Source: Saprospiraceae bacterium (GTDB lineage: Bacteria; Bacteroidota; Bacteroidia; Chitinophagales; Saprospiraceae). From it: a stretch of 64,000 nt of DNA. This document shows, one piece after another, positions 11,596-20,799 of this stretch. The position numbers and the translations under genes were made by a program. The stretch covers positions 124,001-188,000 of the forward strand of contig JABARE010000016.1 of assembly GCA_019187365.1 (NCBI GenBank), in the 5' to 3' direction. A model generated the notes under the pieces. That model had not been told where the DNA came from and made no database searches. It saw only the letters and a list, made by a program, of their open reading frames with translations. How positions within the stretch are numbered: the stretch's first letter is position 1; every line of letters starts with the position of its first letter.

Positions 11596-12831
11596 TCATT
11601 CCTCCGAAGAAGGCCTGGCACGGGATGCGTCAAGGGCATAGCCAATGGAAAACCGCACCGTATTGGCCAAAGGACTGCGGTTGTTGGTAGCAGGGATCAA
11701 GTAGGAAAGGTTTAGAAGGAAGGCATTGTATTTGACGCCGCAACCCAGGGTGAGGTACTTGCGATTGCCCTTCAGCTCGTGCTCGTGGAAATATCCTGCC
11801 CGAACCGCAAATTGCTTGTCATACCAGTATTCCAGTCCCAGGGAATACATCAACTCCTGCATTTCTTCACTGAAACCTCCCGGAGCATCGCCAAATGAGC
11901 CGAATACACCTTCAAACAGAGCCTTTTCACGGTAATCTGCGATTTTGCTGTTGTCCGTGTCGTATTCGGGATCACCGGGTTTGCGCGGACTGGGTATAAG
12001 CAGTTTGTTGATCTCAACAACCGCCGTAAGCGAGTTGTAATCGTCGAAGTTCATCTCGTAAGCAGCTCCAATGGCGAGATTCGAAGGAATGAAGTCCTTT
12101 ACAAATCCTTTGGTATAAGTAACCTTTGCACCCAGGTTGGTGATGGCCGCGCCCACTTGCAGATAGTTGCGGCGCCCACTGGCCCCCAACTTGTTGCGAT
12201 AGAAAAATCCCAGGTCAGCGGCAAACGTCTTGGCGGTGGTAATGGTGAAAGCACCGAGGGTCCGGCCCGTTGCCAAGTTGGAGTAGGCATACTTGGCGCT
12301 CAGACTTGCAGAAAAGACATCCGACAATTTTCGGCTGTATGCGCCGGCTATTTCAAATTCGTTGGGTTGCCCGGTACCGATGTCGTTGCCGTTGTCATCC
12401 CTGAAATCGATCTTGCCCAAAGAGAAATAACGCACGGACAAGCCTACCGTCTGCAAGTTGTCGATCTTGTAAAACCCACTCAGATACAAAAGATAGATGT
12501 CGTCAATTCCGAGGTTGCGCAGCCAGGGCGAATACGTCACCGAAACCCCCATCTGCTGATCTGAAAAGGCCAGCCGGGCAGCGTTGTGGTGCATGGCATT
12601 CGGATCGGCCGACAATGCTACGCCCGCGTCCCCGAGCCCTCCCGAACGCGTATCGGGATTGATTCGCAAAAACGGCATGGCTGTGAGTATGGTGTTTTGC
12701 AGGCAATCGCCCGTGCTGGCATCGATAATGCACCCCCTGGTATGGTCCCAGAGCTGGGCCTGCACCGCACCTGCACCGGCGAGTATAAAAACGAGCATGA
12801 GTTTTCGCATCGTAGGGATCTGAGGTTTCAT
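11596..12831 (-). CDS. porV: T9SS outer membrane protein PorV (LptO)
   Basis: 411 residues from the ATG at 12831; an ATG at 12810 is also possible. A signal peptide (MRKLMLVFILAGAGAVQAQ) is followed by AMPFLRINPDTRSGGLGDAGVALSADPNAMHHN, read here in two parts: the glycine-rich GGLGDAG step and the PNAMHHN step, both typical of PorV. The rest is beta-barrel (FadL-like) with alternating aromatic strands. PorV shuttles T9SS cargo to the attachment complex with PorU. porU lies 101 bases upstream on the same strand, the conserved pair. Confidence 0.92.
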   Translation of the reverse strand: MKPQIPTMRKLMLVFILAGAGAVQAQLWDHTRGCIIDASTGDCLQNTILTAMPFLRINPDTRSGGLGDAGVALSADPNAMHHNAARLAFSDQQMGVSVTYSPWLRNLGIDDIYLLYLSGFYKIDNLQTVGLSVRYFSLGKIDFRDDNGNDIGTGQPNEFEIAGAYSRKLSDVFSASLSAKYAYSNLATGRTLGAFTITTAKTFAADLGFFYRNKLGASGRRNYLQVGAAITNLGAKVTYTKGFVKDFIPSNLAIGAAYEMNFDDYNSLTAVVEINKLLIPSPRKPGDPEYDTDNSKIADYREKALFEGVFGSFGDAPGGFSEEMQELMYSLGLEYWYDKQFAVRAGYFHEHELKGNRKYLTLGCGVKYNAFLLNLSYLIPATNNRSPLANTVRFSIGYALDASRARPSSEE

Positions 12832-12932
12832 AAACCGCAAAATTAACAATATTTTAAATATAGAAATTATTTTGAATATGTCCTTTCCGGAGGCTGAGAA
12901 TCATGCATTAAACTCCAAATGAACCTCGTTTA

Positions 12933-15900
12933 TTATCTCACGAGCACCGATTTTTGGTAAGGAGTCGTCTTTTGCAAGAGTTCATTGCCGCGCCTTGCAG
13001 TGAGCAGCACTCGGTAAGGGTAAACGCCACCCGGCAACTCGTTGCCATCTCCGTCCCGGCCGTCCCAAACCAATTGCACCAGTCGAAAACCATTGTTCAC
13101 AATGGTTTGCCGTAAAGTGCGCACCGGCATTCCACTCAGCGATTGAATTTCAACGAGCAAATCGAGTTCCGGAACCGATTGGTTGGTCGCCAGGTTAAAG
13201 GTGGTCTTTTCGTCAAAGGGATTGGGGAAGTTGTACATGTTTTCGACTGCAAACTCGGCATCGTCGACAACCGTAAATTCCAATTCGCCGTAACCGGGGT
13301 TGTTTGAAATGTCCCAGGCGGTGACAGCAATGTGATGTTTTCCTGGTGTCAGCCCTTTCAATGGATAAAGCACTTCTCCCCGGGCAGGATCCGTCAGGCT
13401 GGCTTTAAAATATGGATTCAGCACAACGGGGAACCGGCTGTCGGCGTCGAGAATTGCCGTGATGTCGTGACCAATGCTGTTACCTGAAATATTGAGCCCA
13501 ATGTCATCGCTCAGTTGGATATACAATTTCGGGTTTGGTCCGCAAATTCCCCCCGACACAAAGAGACTGTCGTTTAAAAACACCTTGACGACCGGGGGGG
13601 TGGTATCGTCAATCTGACCTTCTGAAACGCCGCCAATGGTAAACCGGTCTTCGTATCCAGCCCCTTCGAGGTTGCCTCCATCGCTTGAATAGAGGCTGAT
13701 CTTGCCCTGACCAAATGCATAGTTGATGTCCTTGGGGACGATGAAAGAGAAATTCCATTGCCCGGAAACGACGTCGACAACGCCTTTGTATACCACGTTT
13801 TTCTGGAGTTTAAATTTGGCAACAGTGGATCCGGGATCGTTTGCTTTGGTGCTTAACTGAATTTCCTTGTCGTATACGGTCACGAAAAGCTTGCCGTTGA
13901 ATTGTGTCTGGACTTGTCCGAGATGATCTTCTACAACACCCTCAACATCCAGGCGTTCCAAGGCGCGAACGGTATCCTGGTGCGTTGCCGGATCCTCGCC
14001 GTTGATCCCGGTTACCCGGTTGGTCAACCGCGGAATGGCCAGTTGCTGGGCAGGATCTCCGAAGAGCAGGAATTTTCTGGAGTTTGGGAGAATGAACCCG
14101 GAAGAATGCTGGTTTTTTGCCCGTCGGATCACTTCGCCGAGCGACAGTGGACTTCCATTTTCAAGACGCAAAAGATTTTCGTACACCGATTGGGTGAGGT
14201 CGAAATTGTCGTCGCTGTAAACGGCCCGCACCGTCGAAAAAAGAGCGAGAAATCCGCCATTTTGGTTGTGTAGGCCTTCCTCGCCGGCATTTGTTTTAGA
14301 CGGGTCGTCGAAGCCGTTGAATGTACAGGAAGCCACTACGACGAGCGGCAGTTTGTAATAGTTGTCGTATTCGGCTATGTCTGTATTTTGAAACACGCGC
14401 TCCTGTGCAAGGCCGGTGTACCCCCCGTGTCCAAGGTAATTGACTACGAGAGAGCCCTGGAAAAATGCATTGTAGAACGCCTGGTTTGCGTCGGGGTAAC
14501 GCTCGCCGCCCGGGGTAGTTTTCTGCAAAAAGGCGTCGAGGTAAATTTTTTCCTGGTTAAATACCGGCTGTGCAGCCTTGGTTTTGTTGGCGATCGTCTC
14601 CGCCTGGTGGAAGTGAATGTTGGAATCTTCGTCATCGGCAGAGTAAACAGTCGTTAGTTTCCATTCGCCGTGGGTGCGCGGATCGGTGTCGTAGCGGATG
14701 ATCTTGTCGACCAGGTTTTTTGCTTCCGTTGGGTTTCTGGCGCAAAGCCTCCCAATGTTGAGGTCCAGTTTACCTCTTAGGTTTTTGCTTTCGCCCGGAT
14801 CGAGCAAGCCGAAGAAATCATCCGATGGATAAGCATAGATGGGATCAAGGCTTTCATCGGTCTGATAACTGGCGATAAAGTTCTCATCGGGGTCTTTCTT
14901 ATTGCGATGCCTGAGATCGTAGCTGCCGTCCCCAAACAGAACCAGATACTTGAAAGCGGTGTCGCGCAGATACAGCATGCGACAGAAGTTGCGGATGGCT
15001 GCGGGGTCCTGCGAACCGGACGAAAACTCGTTAAAAATCTGACCTTGTTCAGCAAGCCGGATGCGCAGGCCGGAAATACTGCTGCGATGTGCGGCAAGCC
15101 TGGTGGCTTCTTCCTCAAATGCCCGGTTGTAAACGATGAGCATATCTGCTTCGGCAAAGCCATGTAGATTTTGGTTGCCGATGGCGCCGGCATAGGCTGG
15201 AGAAGGAAACGATTGACCCTCGTCAAAGGCAGCAAAAAGCCTGTATTGGTTTTTGGTGTTTGCCACAAATCCCCGTGTACCACCGGACACCATTGTGTCG
15301 CGCATGAATTGAACCTCTGCAGGATCTGTTAAGTCCCAAAATTTAAGGGAAGCAGGGGCCTGCTGTACCGAAAATAAGGTGAGCTCATGAGCCGCTGATT
15401 CCGGATCGAGGATAAAAAGAGTTTTATTGCCCCAAACCAGATTGCTCCATGCGGAAACTTGAAAATAATCCAACCAACCCTGCGATGCGGTGTTCCCACT
15501 GAGTTGCGGATACCTGATCACCGCGCGAACGAGGTCGCTTACTGGCTGAAACGATTCGGATTTCCTCGCAAGCTGGGCAAACCGGGAAATACTGCTATAT
15601 ATAATGGGATTAATGGTGCTCTGAACGGTCTTGGCCTCCACCTCGGCGAAAAATTTGCTCTGCACCGCAGCTCGTCCTGCAAACGAATAGCTGAAACGAC
15701 CGTTTCGCGAAAGATCCAAATGATCAAATATAAAGGCATTGCCAAAGTTGAGTTCCCGGGTATTGCTCAGCTCATCACCGTACCAGTCTTTACCGGAGCC
15801 TTCACCACCGGGGTCCAAATCGAGCAGGTTCACCAGGTCATTTTCGTAATGGATGTAACCGTAGGTTTGATTGCTTGAGTAATAGGGAACACCGGCATGA

Positions 15901-16772
15901 GTGACGGTTTCGATCCGCTTGCCCGTTTCACCACCAAGGCGCAAAAAATAATAAGCGCTGTCTTCGTATATGTTTTTGCGGTAGGAATAATCTTCTGTTG
16001 AAGGATCATACATGACCTGGTCGGGCCCGGGCGCATAAAAAAGGATGAAGTCTCCCTCGTCAAAACTTCCGTCTGTCTCGCCTTTGAAATAAATGGCATT
16101 TTCCACAAGGTCATCAGCAAAAGAATCGTCGGTGGATTCCGGGAGCATCTGGCCTCCGTTGCCAAAGAGCTGTATTCGCCTGGGGTCAATGCTTTTGGGG
16201 TCAATATTCAGGGCTTGCTGAAAGAAATCTCTGCCCATGCGGTAAATGCCCCGTTGAGGAACGGCGATCCTGTGCCAAATGCCTGAAGAGAGCACGGATT
16301 CGGTTTTGTATTCGGGGAGGGGCGGTAGAGACGGAGACGGCTGAAATTCCCATTCTAAATCGAAACTGCGCAACAGCAAAAGTTCTTGACCCGACAGGTT
16401 TTTCAATGGATGTAACCAAATGCGACCAAGGTATTTTCCGCGTTCAGCCTCGACCCCGGCGCTCACCGGATAATCTGCTTGAAGGGCTGCGAAGTCTTCG
16501 GGGGAAAGTAAAAGGGGACCGCTTTGTTCATCCTTGATGATGAGTCTGACAGAAAGAGTGCCTGGGCCCGGAACCGGAACATCTACCCTGAAAACCGGAA
16601 GTGGGTTGCCTATTGTCCTGTGGGATTCTCCTGCAAAATGGAGGTCAGAAAGGCGCACCTCCTGCTGTTGGAAGGATGTACTGTCCCATTGCAGAACATG
16701 ATGTGACGATTGAGACCATAGTTCTGCAAAAAACGAGCACAGGATGGAAATTTGAATAATTTTGAACTTCAT
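12933..16772 (-). CDS. porU: T9SS C-terminal signal peptidase PorU
   Basis: 1279 residues from the ATG at 16772 (MKFKIIQISILCSFFAELWS, a signal peptide). An earlier in-frame start overlaps porP and adds no signal sequence. The gingipain-like C25 peptidase domain (about 530-900) has the catalytic His782 in NYLGHGGYTG and Cys816 in VVASCTFNGF. The end (about 1175-1279) is a T9SS sorting-type domain with YNFPNPF and GVYPYRVLL. PorU removes sorting domains from secreted proteins and transfers them to surface lipid. It is divergent from porP and upstream of porV. Confidence 0.93.
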   Translation of the reverse strand: MKFKIIQISILCSFFAELWSQSSHHVLQWDSTSFQQQEVRLSDLHFAGESHRTIGNPLPVFRVDVPVPGPGTLSVRLIIKDEQSGPLLLSPEDFAALQADYPVSAGVEAERGKYLGRIWLHPLKNLSGQELLLLRSFDLEWEFQPSPSLPPLPEYKTESVLSSGIWHRIAVPQRGIYRMGRDFFQQALNIDPKSIDPRRIQLFGNGGQMLPESTDDSFADDLVENAIYFKGETDGSFDEGDFILFYAPGPDQVMYDPSTEDYSYRKNIYEDSAYYFLRLGGETGKRIETVTHAGVPYYSSNQTYGYIHYENDLVNLLDLDPGGEGSGKDWYGDELSNTRELNFGNAFIFDHLDLSRNGRFSYSFAGRAAVQSKFFAEVEAKTVQSTINPIIYSSISRFAQLARKSESFQPVSDLVRAVIRYPQLSGNTASQGWLDYFQVSAWSNLVWGNKTLFILDPESAAHELTLFSVQQAPASLKFWDLTDPAEVQFMRDTMVSGGTRGFVANTKNQYRLFAAFDEGQSFPSPAYAGAIGNQNLHGFAEADMLIVYNRAFEEEATRLAAHRSSISGLRIRLAEQGQIFNEFSSGSQDPAAIRNFCRMLYLRDTAFKYLVLFGDGSYDLRHRNKKDPDENFIASYQTDESLDPIYAYPSDDFFGLLDPGESKNLRGKLDLNIGRLCARNPTEAKNLVDKIIRYDTDPRTHGEWKLTTVYSADDEDSNIHFHQAETIANKTKAAQPVFNQEKIYLDAFLQKTTPGGERYPDANQAFYNAFFQGSLVVNYLGHGGYTGLAQERVFQNTDIAEYDNYYKLPLVVVASCTFNGFDDPSKTNAGEEGLHNQNGGFLALFSTVRAVYSDDNFDLTQSVYENLLRLENGSPLSLGEVIRRAKNQHSSGFILPNSRKFLLFGDPAQQLAIPRLTNRVTGINGEDPATHQDTVRALERLDVEGVVEDHLGQVQTQFNGKLFVTVYDKEIQLSTKANDPGSTVAKFKLQKNVVYKGVVDVVSGQWNFSFIVPKDINYAFGQGKISLYSSDGGNLEGAGYEDRFTIGGVSEGQIDDTTPPVVKVFLNDSLFVSGGICGPNPKLYIQLSDDIGLNISGNSIGHDITAILDADSRFPVVLNPYFKASLTDPARGEVLYPLKGLTPGKHHIAVTAWDISNNPGYGELEFTVVDDAEFAVENMYNFPNPFDEKTTFNLATNQSVPELDLLVEIQSLSGMPVRTLRQTIVNNGFRLVQLVWDGRDGDGNELPGGVYPYRVLLTARRGNELLQKTTPYQKSVLVR

Positions 16773-16826
16773 ACGTTTTCCTTTTTCAAATGGGATGTGT
16801 ACCCAGACTAATGAAGTAACGAGCGA

Positions 16827-17879
16827 ATGGCCCAAATATTACCAATAAACTACCAGGCATTCCGTCTGCAATTGCGGAGTTTTTCGGCTTTTTTCGTGCT
16901 ATTGTTGGGCCCGGTTGCTGTTTTTGGCCAGGATCCGCTGTTCAGCCAGTATTATGCAATGCCCATGCACATCAATCCCGGTTTTGCCGGGATCAGCTAC
17001 GCGCCGCATGTCGAAATGGTTTACCGAAACCAATGGCCCCTCGTTTCCCAAGGGGGACCCGCCTATGTCACGTATGCTTTGAGTTACGACCAGTATTTTG
17101 AAAAATACAACAGCGGTTTTGGTGTTCAGTTGCTGGCAGATGATGCCGGGGCAGGGTTGCTCAAAACGATAAAGGGGGCCATCACCTACGGTTACCAGGC
17201 CAGAATGGCCCGGGAGTCATACCTCAGAGGTGGTCTGGAGTTGGGATGGGCGCAAACGAGGTACGACTGGGACCGCTTTGTATTTGGAGACCAGCTGGAC
17301 CCGGAATTTGGCGCCATTTCACCTGGAGGCACTCCCTATCCAACGGAAGAACTTCGCCCCGACAGAACCCAGGCCAGTTACTTTGATATGGGGACTGGCT
17401 TGCTGTTTTTTACCCCTTTGTTCAACATTGGAATTTCAGCAAAGCACATCAACAGTCCGTCCACCGAGATCCTAGACAACGGAGGCTTCGACGTGCCTGG
17501 AATCCCGGTTCGCTGGATAATGCACGGGAGTGCGCGATTTGGTCTGGGCAGGCGCCCGGGCAGTGCCGGATATCTGGCTCCGGCATTCCTGCTTGCCAGC
17601 CAGTCTTCTTTTTTTCAGGCCAACATCGGGACGAGCTATGAATTGAGCACGGTTTTTGCCGGACTCTGGTACCGTTATGCCAAAGGCAACTCCGATGCCG
17701 CCATTGCAACCATTGGCTATCGAAAAGGAGCCTGGCGCTTTGCCTACAGTTTTGATTATACGCTTTCGGACCTGGGGCTGCGGCAGGGTGGGAGCCACGA
17801 ACTGAGCATTGGCATCTTCATGGAAGAGGTCAGGCGCAGAAAGGTCAATATCAGCGATTGCTTCGAGGCATTCCGGTAG
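16827..17879 (+). CDS. porP: T9SS membrane protein PorP/SprF family
   Basis: 350 residues. A long n-region and hydrophobic core end in VAVFGQ, a likely signal peptide cleavage site, followed by the family start DPLFSQYYAMPMHINPGFAG. The rest is a predicted outer membrane beta-barrel (YRNQWPLVSQGGPAYVTYAL). PorP/SprF proteins work with PorK-PorN or with secretion of particular type B cargo, and these genomes usually have several copies. It lies 54 bases from porU, divergent, and 64 bases before gldJ. Confidence 0.9.
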   Translation: MAQILPINYQAFRLQLRSFSAFFVLLLGPVAVFGQDPLFSQYYAMPMHINPGFAGISYAPHVEMVYRNQWPLVSQGGPAYVTYALSYDQYFEKYNSGFGVQLLADDAGAGLLKTIKGAITYGYQARMARESYLRGGLELGWAQTRYDWDRFVFGDQLDPEFGAISPGGTPYPTEELRPDRTQASYFDMGTGLLFFTPLFNIGISAKHINSPSTEILDNGGFDVPGIPVRWIMHGSARFGLGRRPGSAGYLAPAFLLASQSSFFQANIGTSYELSTVFAGLWYRYAKGNSDAAIATIGYRKGAWRFAYSFDYTLSDLGLRQGGSHELSIGIFMEEVRRRKVNISDCFEAFR

Positions 17880-17889
17880 AAATTTTCTT

Positions 17890-17918
17890 TTTGTACAATA
17901 AATTAATACATATCTTTG
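17890..17918 (+). promoter_or_regulatory. Promoter of gldJ
   Basis: TTTG at 17890-17893 and TATCTTTG at 17911-17918 match both Bacteroidota promoter elements with a 17-bp spacer. The -7 box ends 25 bases before the gldJ ATG. This gives gldJ its own promoter after porP. Confidence 0.72.
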
Positions 17919-17943
17919 TTCCCCTAATTAAGAAAGTAGTAGG

Positions 17944-19455
17944 ATGAAAGGAAATTGCTTCTTTGCAGTATTTCTGCTGGGCCTTGCATTGTTTGTAAGC
18001 TCATGCGGAGGTGGTGGTCAGGCCAGCAGGGATAAATCTTCTGCAACTGGCTGGAAATACAACGACCCCGAGTGGGGTGGGTTCGAAAAAGTTGATTATC
18101 AGGGCCAAATCACCGGTCCCAACCTCGTTCTGATCGAGGGGGGCACGTTTACCATGGGTTTGACCCAGCAGGATGTGACGTACGAGTGGAACAACATTCC
18201 GCGGAGGGTCACGGTGTCTTCGTTCTATATGGACGAGACCGAAGTTTCTAACATCAACTACCGCGAATACATTTATTGGCTCAACCGGGTATACAAATCC
18301 TATCCGGAGGTTTTCCGGGCTGCCCTTCCCGACACCCTGGTTTGGCGCGAAGAACTTGCCTACAACGAACCCTTCGTTGAAACCTACTTCCGCTATCCCT
18401 CTTACGATGAGTATCCGGTGGTAGGGGTTAGCTGGTTGCAGGCGGTTGAATACTGTAAATGGCGGACCAACCGGGTCAATGAAATGATCCTGATTGAAAA
18501 GGGGATACTCAACCCGAATCCCGATCAGGTGGATGCTGAAAACTTTAATACCAATGCCTACCTGGCCGGTCAATACCAGGGCAACGTGCGCAAAAACCTG
18601 GAAGACCTGCAAAGCGGAGGCGAAAGGGCGGTCAGATTTGAAGATGGCATCCTTTTGCCCGAATACCGTCTGCCTACGGAAGCCGAGTGGGAATATGCCG
18701 CACTCTCCCTTAAAGGCAAGCAATCCGAAAATAAGGACGAGCTCATTACAGACCGCCGAAACTTCCCATGGGACGGGGCTGGTGTGCGCTACAAACGCCG
18801 CGACAAATTCATGGGACAGATCATGGCCAACTTCAAGAGATCACAAGGTGACTACATGGGTATGGCTGGCAAGCTCAACGACCACGCACACATACCTGCT
18901 CCGGTACGTTCTTATTATCCGAATGACTTCGGCCTGTATAACATGGGCGGAAACGTTGCGGAGTGGGTGGCTGACCTGTATCGACCCCTCACCCTGACCA
19001 CCTTGCGCGATGTTGAAAACCACGACCTCAACCCCTTCCGTGGAAATGAATTTCAGGAACTCATGCTCGACGAATCCGGTAACCCGGTTGAGAAAGACAG
19101 CATAGGCCAGCTGCGCTATCAAATGGTGTCGGATTCTGCCGTTGAATTCCGGGAAAACTACAACCGGGGAGACGTTAAAACCTATCGCGATGACGACGAC
19201 GAACTCATCAAATACCAATACGGCAAATCTTCTCTGATCAATGATAAGTCGCGCGTTTACAAAGGGGGATCCTGGGCAGACCGCCTGTTTTGGCTTTCTC
19301 CCGGAGCGCGCAGGTTTAAAGACGAGGACAAGTCGGATCGCACCATCGGTTTCCGCTGCGCGATGACCCGCACAGGCGGCCCTGAGGGCAACGAGGATGC
19401 CGGTGGACTCGAGTTTAAACGCGATATGCCCAAGCCGGACAGAAGCATCAAATAA
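17944..19455 (+). CDS. gldJ: Gliding motility/T9SS lipoprotein GldJ
   Basis: 503 residues. A lipoprotein signal ends at Cys21 (FVSSCGGGG). Next comes the GldJ-specific ATGWKYNDPEWGGF, then an FGE-sulfatase-like (SUMF1) domain with VLIEGGTFTMG, MDETEVSNINYREY, YPVVGVSWLQAVEYCKWRTN, LPEYRLPTEAEWEYAAL, GGNVAEWVADLYRP, VYKGGSWADR and IGFRCAM. The segment YEWNNIPRR after the first motif separates GldJ from its paralog GldK. GldJ is needed for gliding and stabilises other Gld/T9SS proteins. The order porV-porU-gldJ-murF is conserved in the phylum. Confidence 0.93.
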   Translation: MKGNCFFAVFLLGLALFVSSCGGGGQASRDKSSATGWKYNDPEWGGFEKVDYQGQITGPNLVLIEGGTFTMGLTQQDVTYEWNNIPRRVTVSSFYMDETEVSNINYREYIYWLNRVYKSYPEVFRAALPDTLVWREELAYNEPFVETYFRYPSYDEYPVVGVSWLQAVEYCKWRTNRVNEMILIEKGILNPNPDQVDAENFNTNAYLAGQYQGNVRKNLEDLQSGGERAVRFEDGILLPEYRLPTEAEWEYAALSLKGKQSENKDELITDRRNFPWDGAGVRYKRRDKFMGQIMANFKRSQGDYMGMAGKLNDHAHIPAPVRSYYPNDFGLYNMGGNVAEWVADLYRPLTLTTLRDVENHDLNPFRGNEFQELMLDESGNPVEKDSIGQLRYQMVSDSAVEFRENYNRGDVKTYRDDDDELIKYQYGKSSLINDKSRVYKGGSWADRLFWLSPGARRFKDEDKSDRTIGFRCAMTRTGGPEGNEDAGGLEFKRDMPKPDRSIK

Positions 19456-19485
19456 CTGCAGCCCAAGTGGCTGACATAAATGATA

Positions 19486-19516
19486 AACTCACGGCTTGAT
19501 GGCCGTGAGTTTTTTT
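19486..19516 (+). terminator. Intrinsic terminator after gldJ
   Basis: A 10-bp stem, AACTCACGGC (19486-19495) with GCCGTGAGTT (19502-19511), with loop TTGATG and a T run to 19516. It ends six bases before the murF ATG, so murF must be read from beyond it or by readthrough. Confidence 0.88.
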
Positions 19517-19521
19517 ATGCA

Positions 19522-20799
19522 ATGGACCTTCCACTCAGTTACCGGAAATTCCTGGAATGCGGAAGACAGCTCTTTACCGATAGCAGGGCGGTCATTCCGG
19601 GAGGCCTCTTTATTGCACTTCGCGGGCCTAACTTCAACGGAAATCAATTTGCCTTGCAGGCGCTCGCGGAGGGAGCGGCTTTTGCTGTGGTCGACCAAGA
19701 CCTGCCTGCAGATCCGAGAATTTTGCGCGTTCCGGATTGTTTGAGCGAATTGCAAAACATGGGCAGGATCCACCGCCATCGCTCCCGGGCATTTGTGCTG
19801 GCGATAACAGGAACCAACGGCAAGACAACAACCAAGGAACTCTGCAAAGCCGCTTTGGAGCGCACATTCCGGACTTCCGCTACCGCCGGCAACCTCAATA
19901 ACCACATCGGAGTGCCGCGGACCTTGCTGAACCTTCGCGATGACGACGAAGTGGCGATAGTGGAGATGGGAGCCAACCGGCCCGGCGACATCGCCGAACT
20001 GTGCGGGATTGCAGCCCCGGATGCCGGCCTCATCACAAACATTGGCATAGCCCACCTCGAAGGGTTTGTCACTCAGGAGGCCATACGGAATACAAAAATG
20101 GAACTGTTCGACTACCTCGATGAGAAAAAGCGAATTTGCTTTTACAACCTCAACGACCCCATGTTGAGAGAGAGGTACCGTGCCGTGGATTGGCACATAG
20201 GCTACGGAGATTCCACCACTAACCCCATGTACACAGGCGAAATCCTGCAGGCACATCCCGCCATCCGGATGCGCATCAACGGTTTAGAGTTAAGCAGTCG
20301 TTTATTTGGCCGCCACAATGCCCAAAATCTGCTTGCCGCCAGCGCCGTCGCATTGCACATGGGCGTCACACCGGATGCCCTGATCGAAGGCATGCTTCAC
20401 TTTCAACCTGCTGACATGCGTTCTGAAAAGCTGAGCTGGAGGGGTTCAACGGTCTATTTGGACGCCTACAATGCCAATCCGAGCAGCATGCAATCAGCCC
20501 TTGAAGCCTTTGCCTTTGAACCTGCAAAGGAAAAGTGGGTTGTGCTGGGCGAAATGGCGGAACTGGGCGCATCAACTGCCGCAGAACATGTTGCGCTCGT
20601 TGAGTTTGCAATGACATTGGGATTCGAGCGGATTTTGCTGGTGGGTGCTCATTACGACGGCCAGAAGCCATCAGTAAAGACGAGACACTTTTTTACGGCA
20701 GAAGACTGCCGCTCCTGGCTGGATCAGCATTGGCCTGGCGATGCAGCGGTATTGATAAAAGGTTCCCGCGCCGCAAAACTAGAACGCCTCATCCGCTGA
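19522..20799 (+). CDS. murF: UDP-MurNAc-tripeptide-D-alanyl-D-alanine ligase
   Basis: 425 residues from the ATG at 19522; an earlier in-frame start at 19480 would put the terminator hairpin inside the coding region. The N-terminal Mur domain (FTDSRAVIPGGLFIALRG) is followed by the ATP loop AITGTNGKTTTKEL (GTNGKTT at 97-103), LNNHIGVP, EMGANRPGDIAELCG and the C-terminal ligase domain (LDAYNANPSSMQSAL). It adds D-Ala-D-Ala to the UDP-MurNAc tripeptide in the cytoplasm. Its 3' end overlaps the convergent gene by 11 bases. Confidence 0.95.
   Translation: MDLPLSYRKFLECGRQLFTDSRAVIPGGLFIALRGPNFNGNQFALQALAEGAAFAVVDQDLPADPRILRVPDCLSELQNMGRIHRHRSRAFVLAITGTNGKTTTKELCKAALERTFRTSATAGNLNNHIGVPRTLLNLRDDDEVAIVEMGANRPGDIAELCGIAAPDAGLITNIGIAHLEGFVTQEAIRNTKMELFDYLDEKKRICFYNLNDPMLRERYRAVDWHIGYGDSTTNPMYTGEILQAHPAIRMRINGLELSSRLFGRHNAQNLLAASAVALHMGVTPDALIEGMLHFQPADMRSEKLSWRGSTVYLDAYNANPSSMQSALEAFAFEPAKEKWVVLGEMAELGASTAAEHVALVEFAMTLGFERILLVGAHYDGQKPSVKTRHFFTAEDCRSWLDQHWPGDAAVLIKGSRAAKLERLIR

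Noticed and set aside
16773..16835. Longer PorU start upstream of 16772
   Set aside because: It overlaps porP and delays the signal peptide; the ATG at 16772 is directly followed by one.
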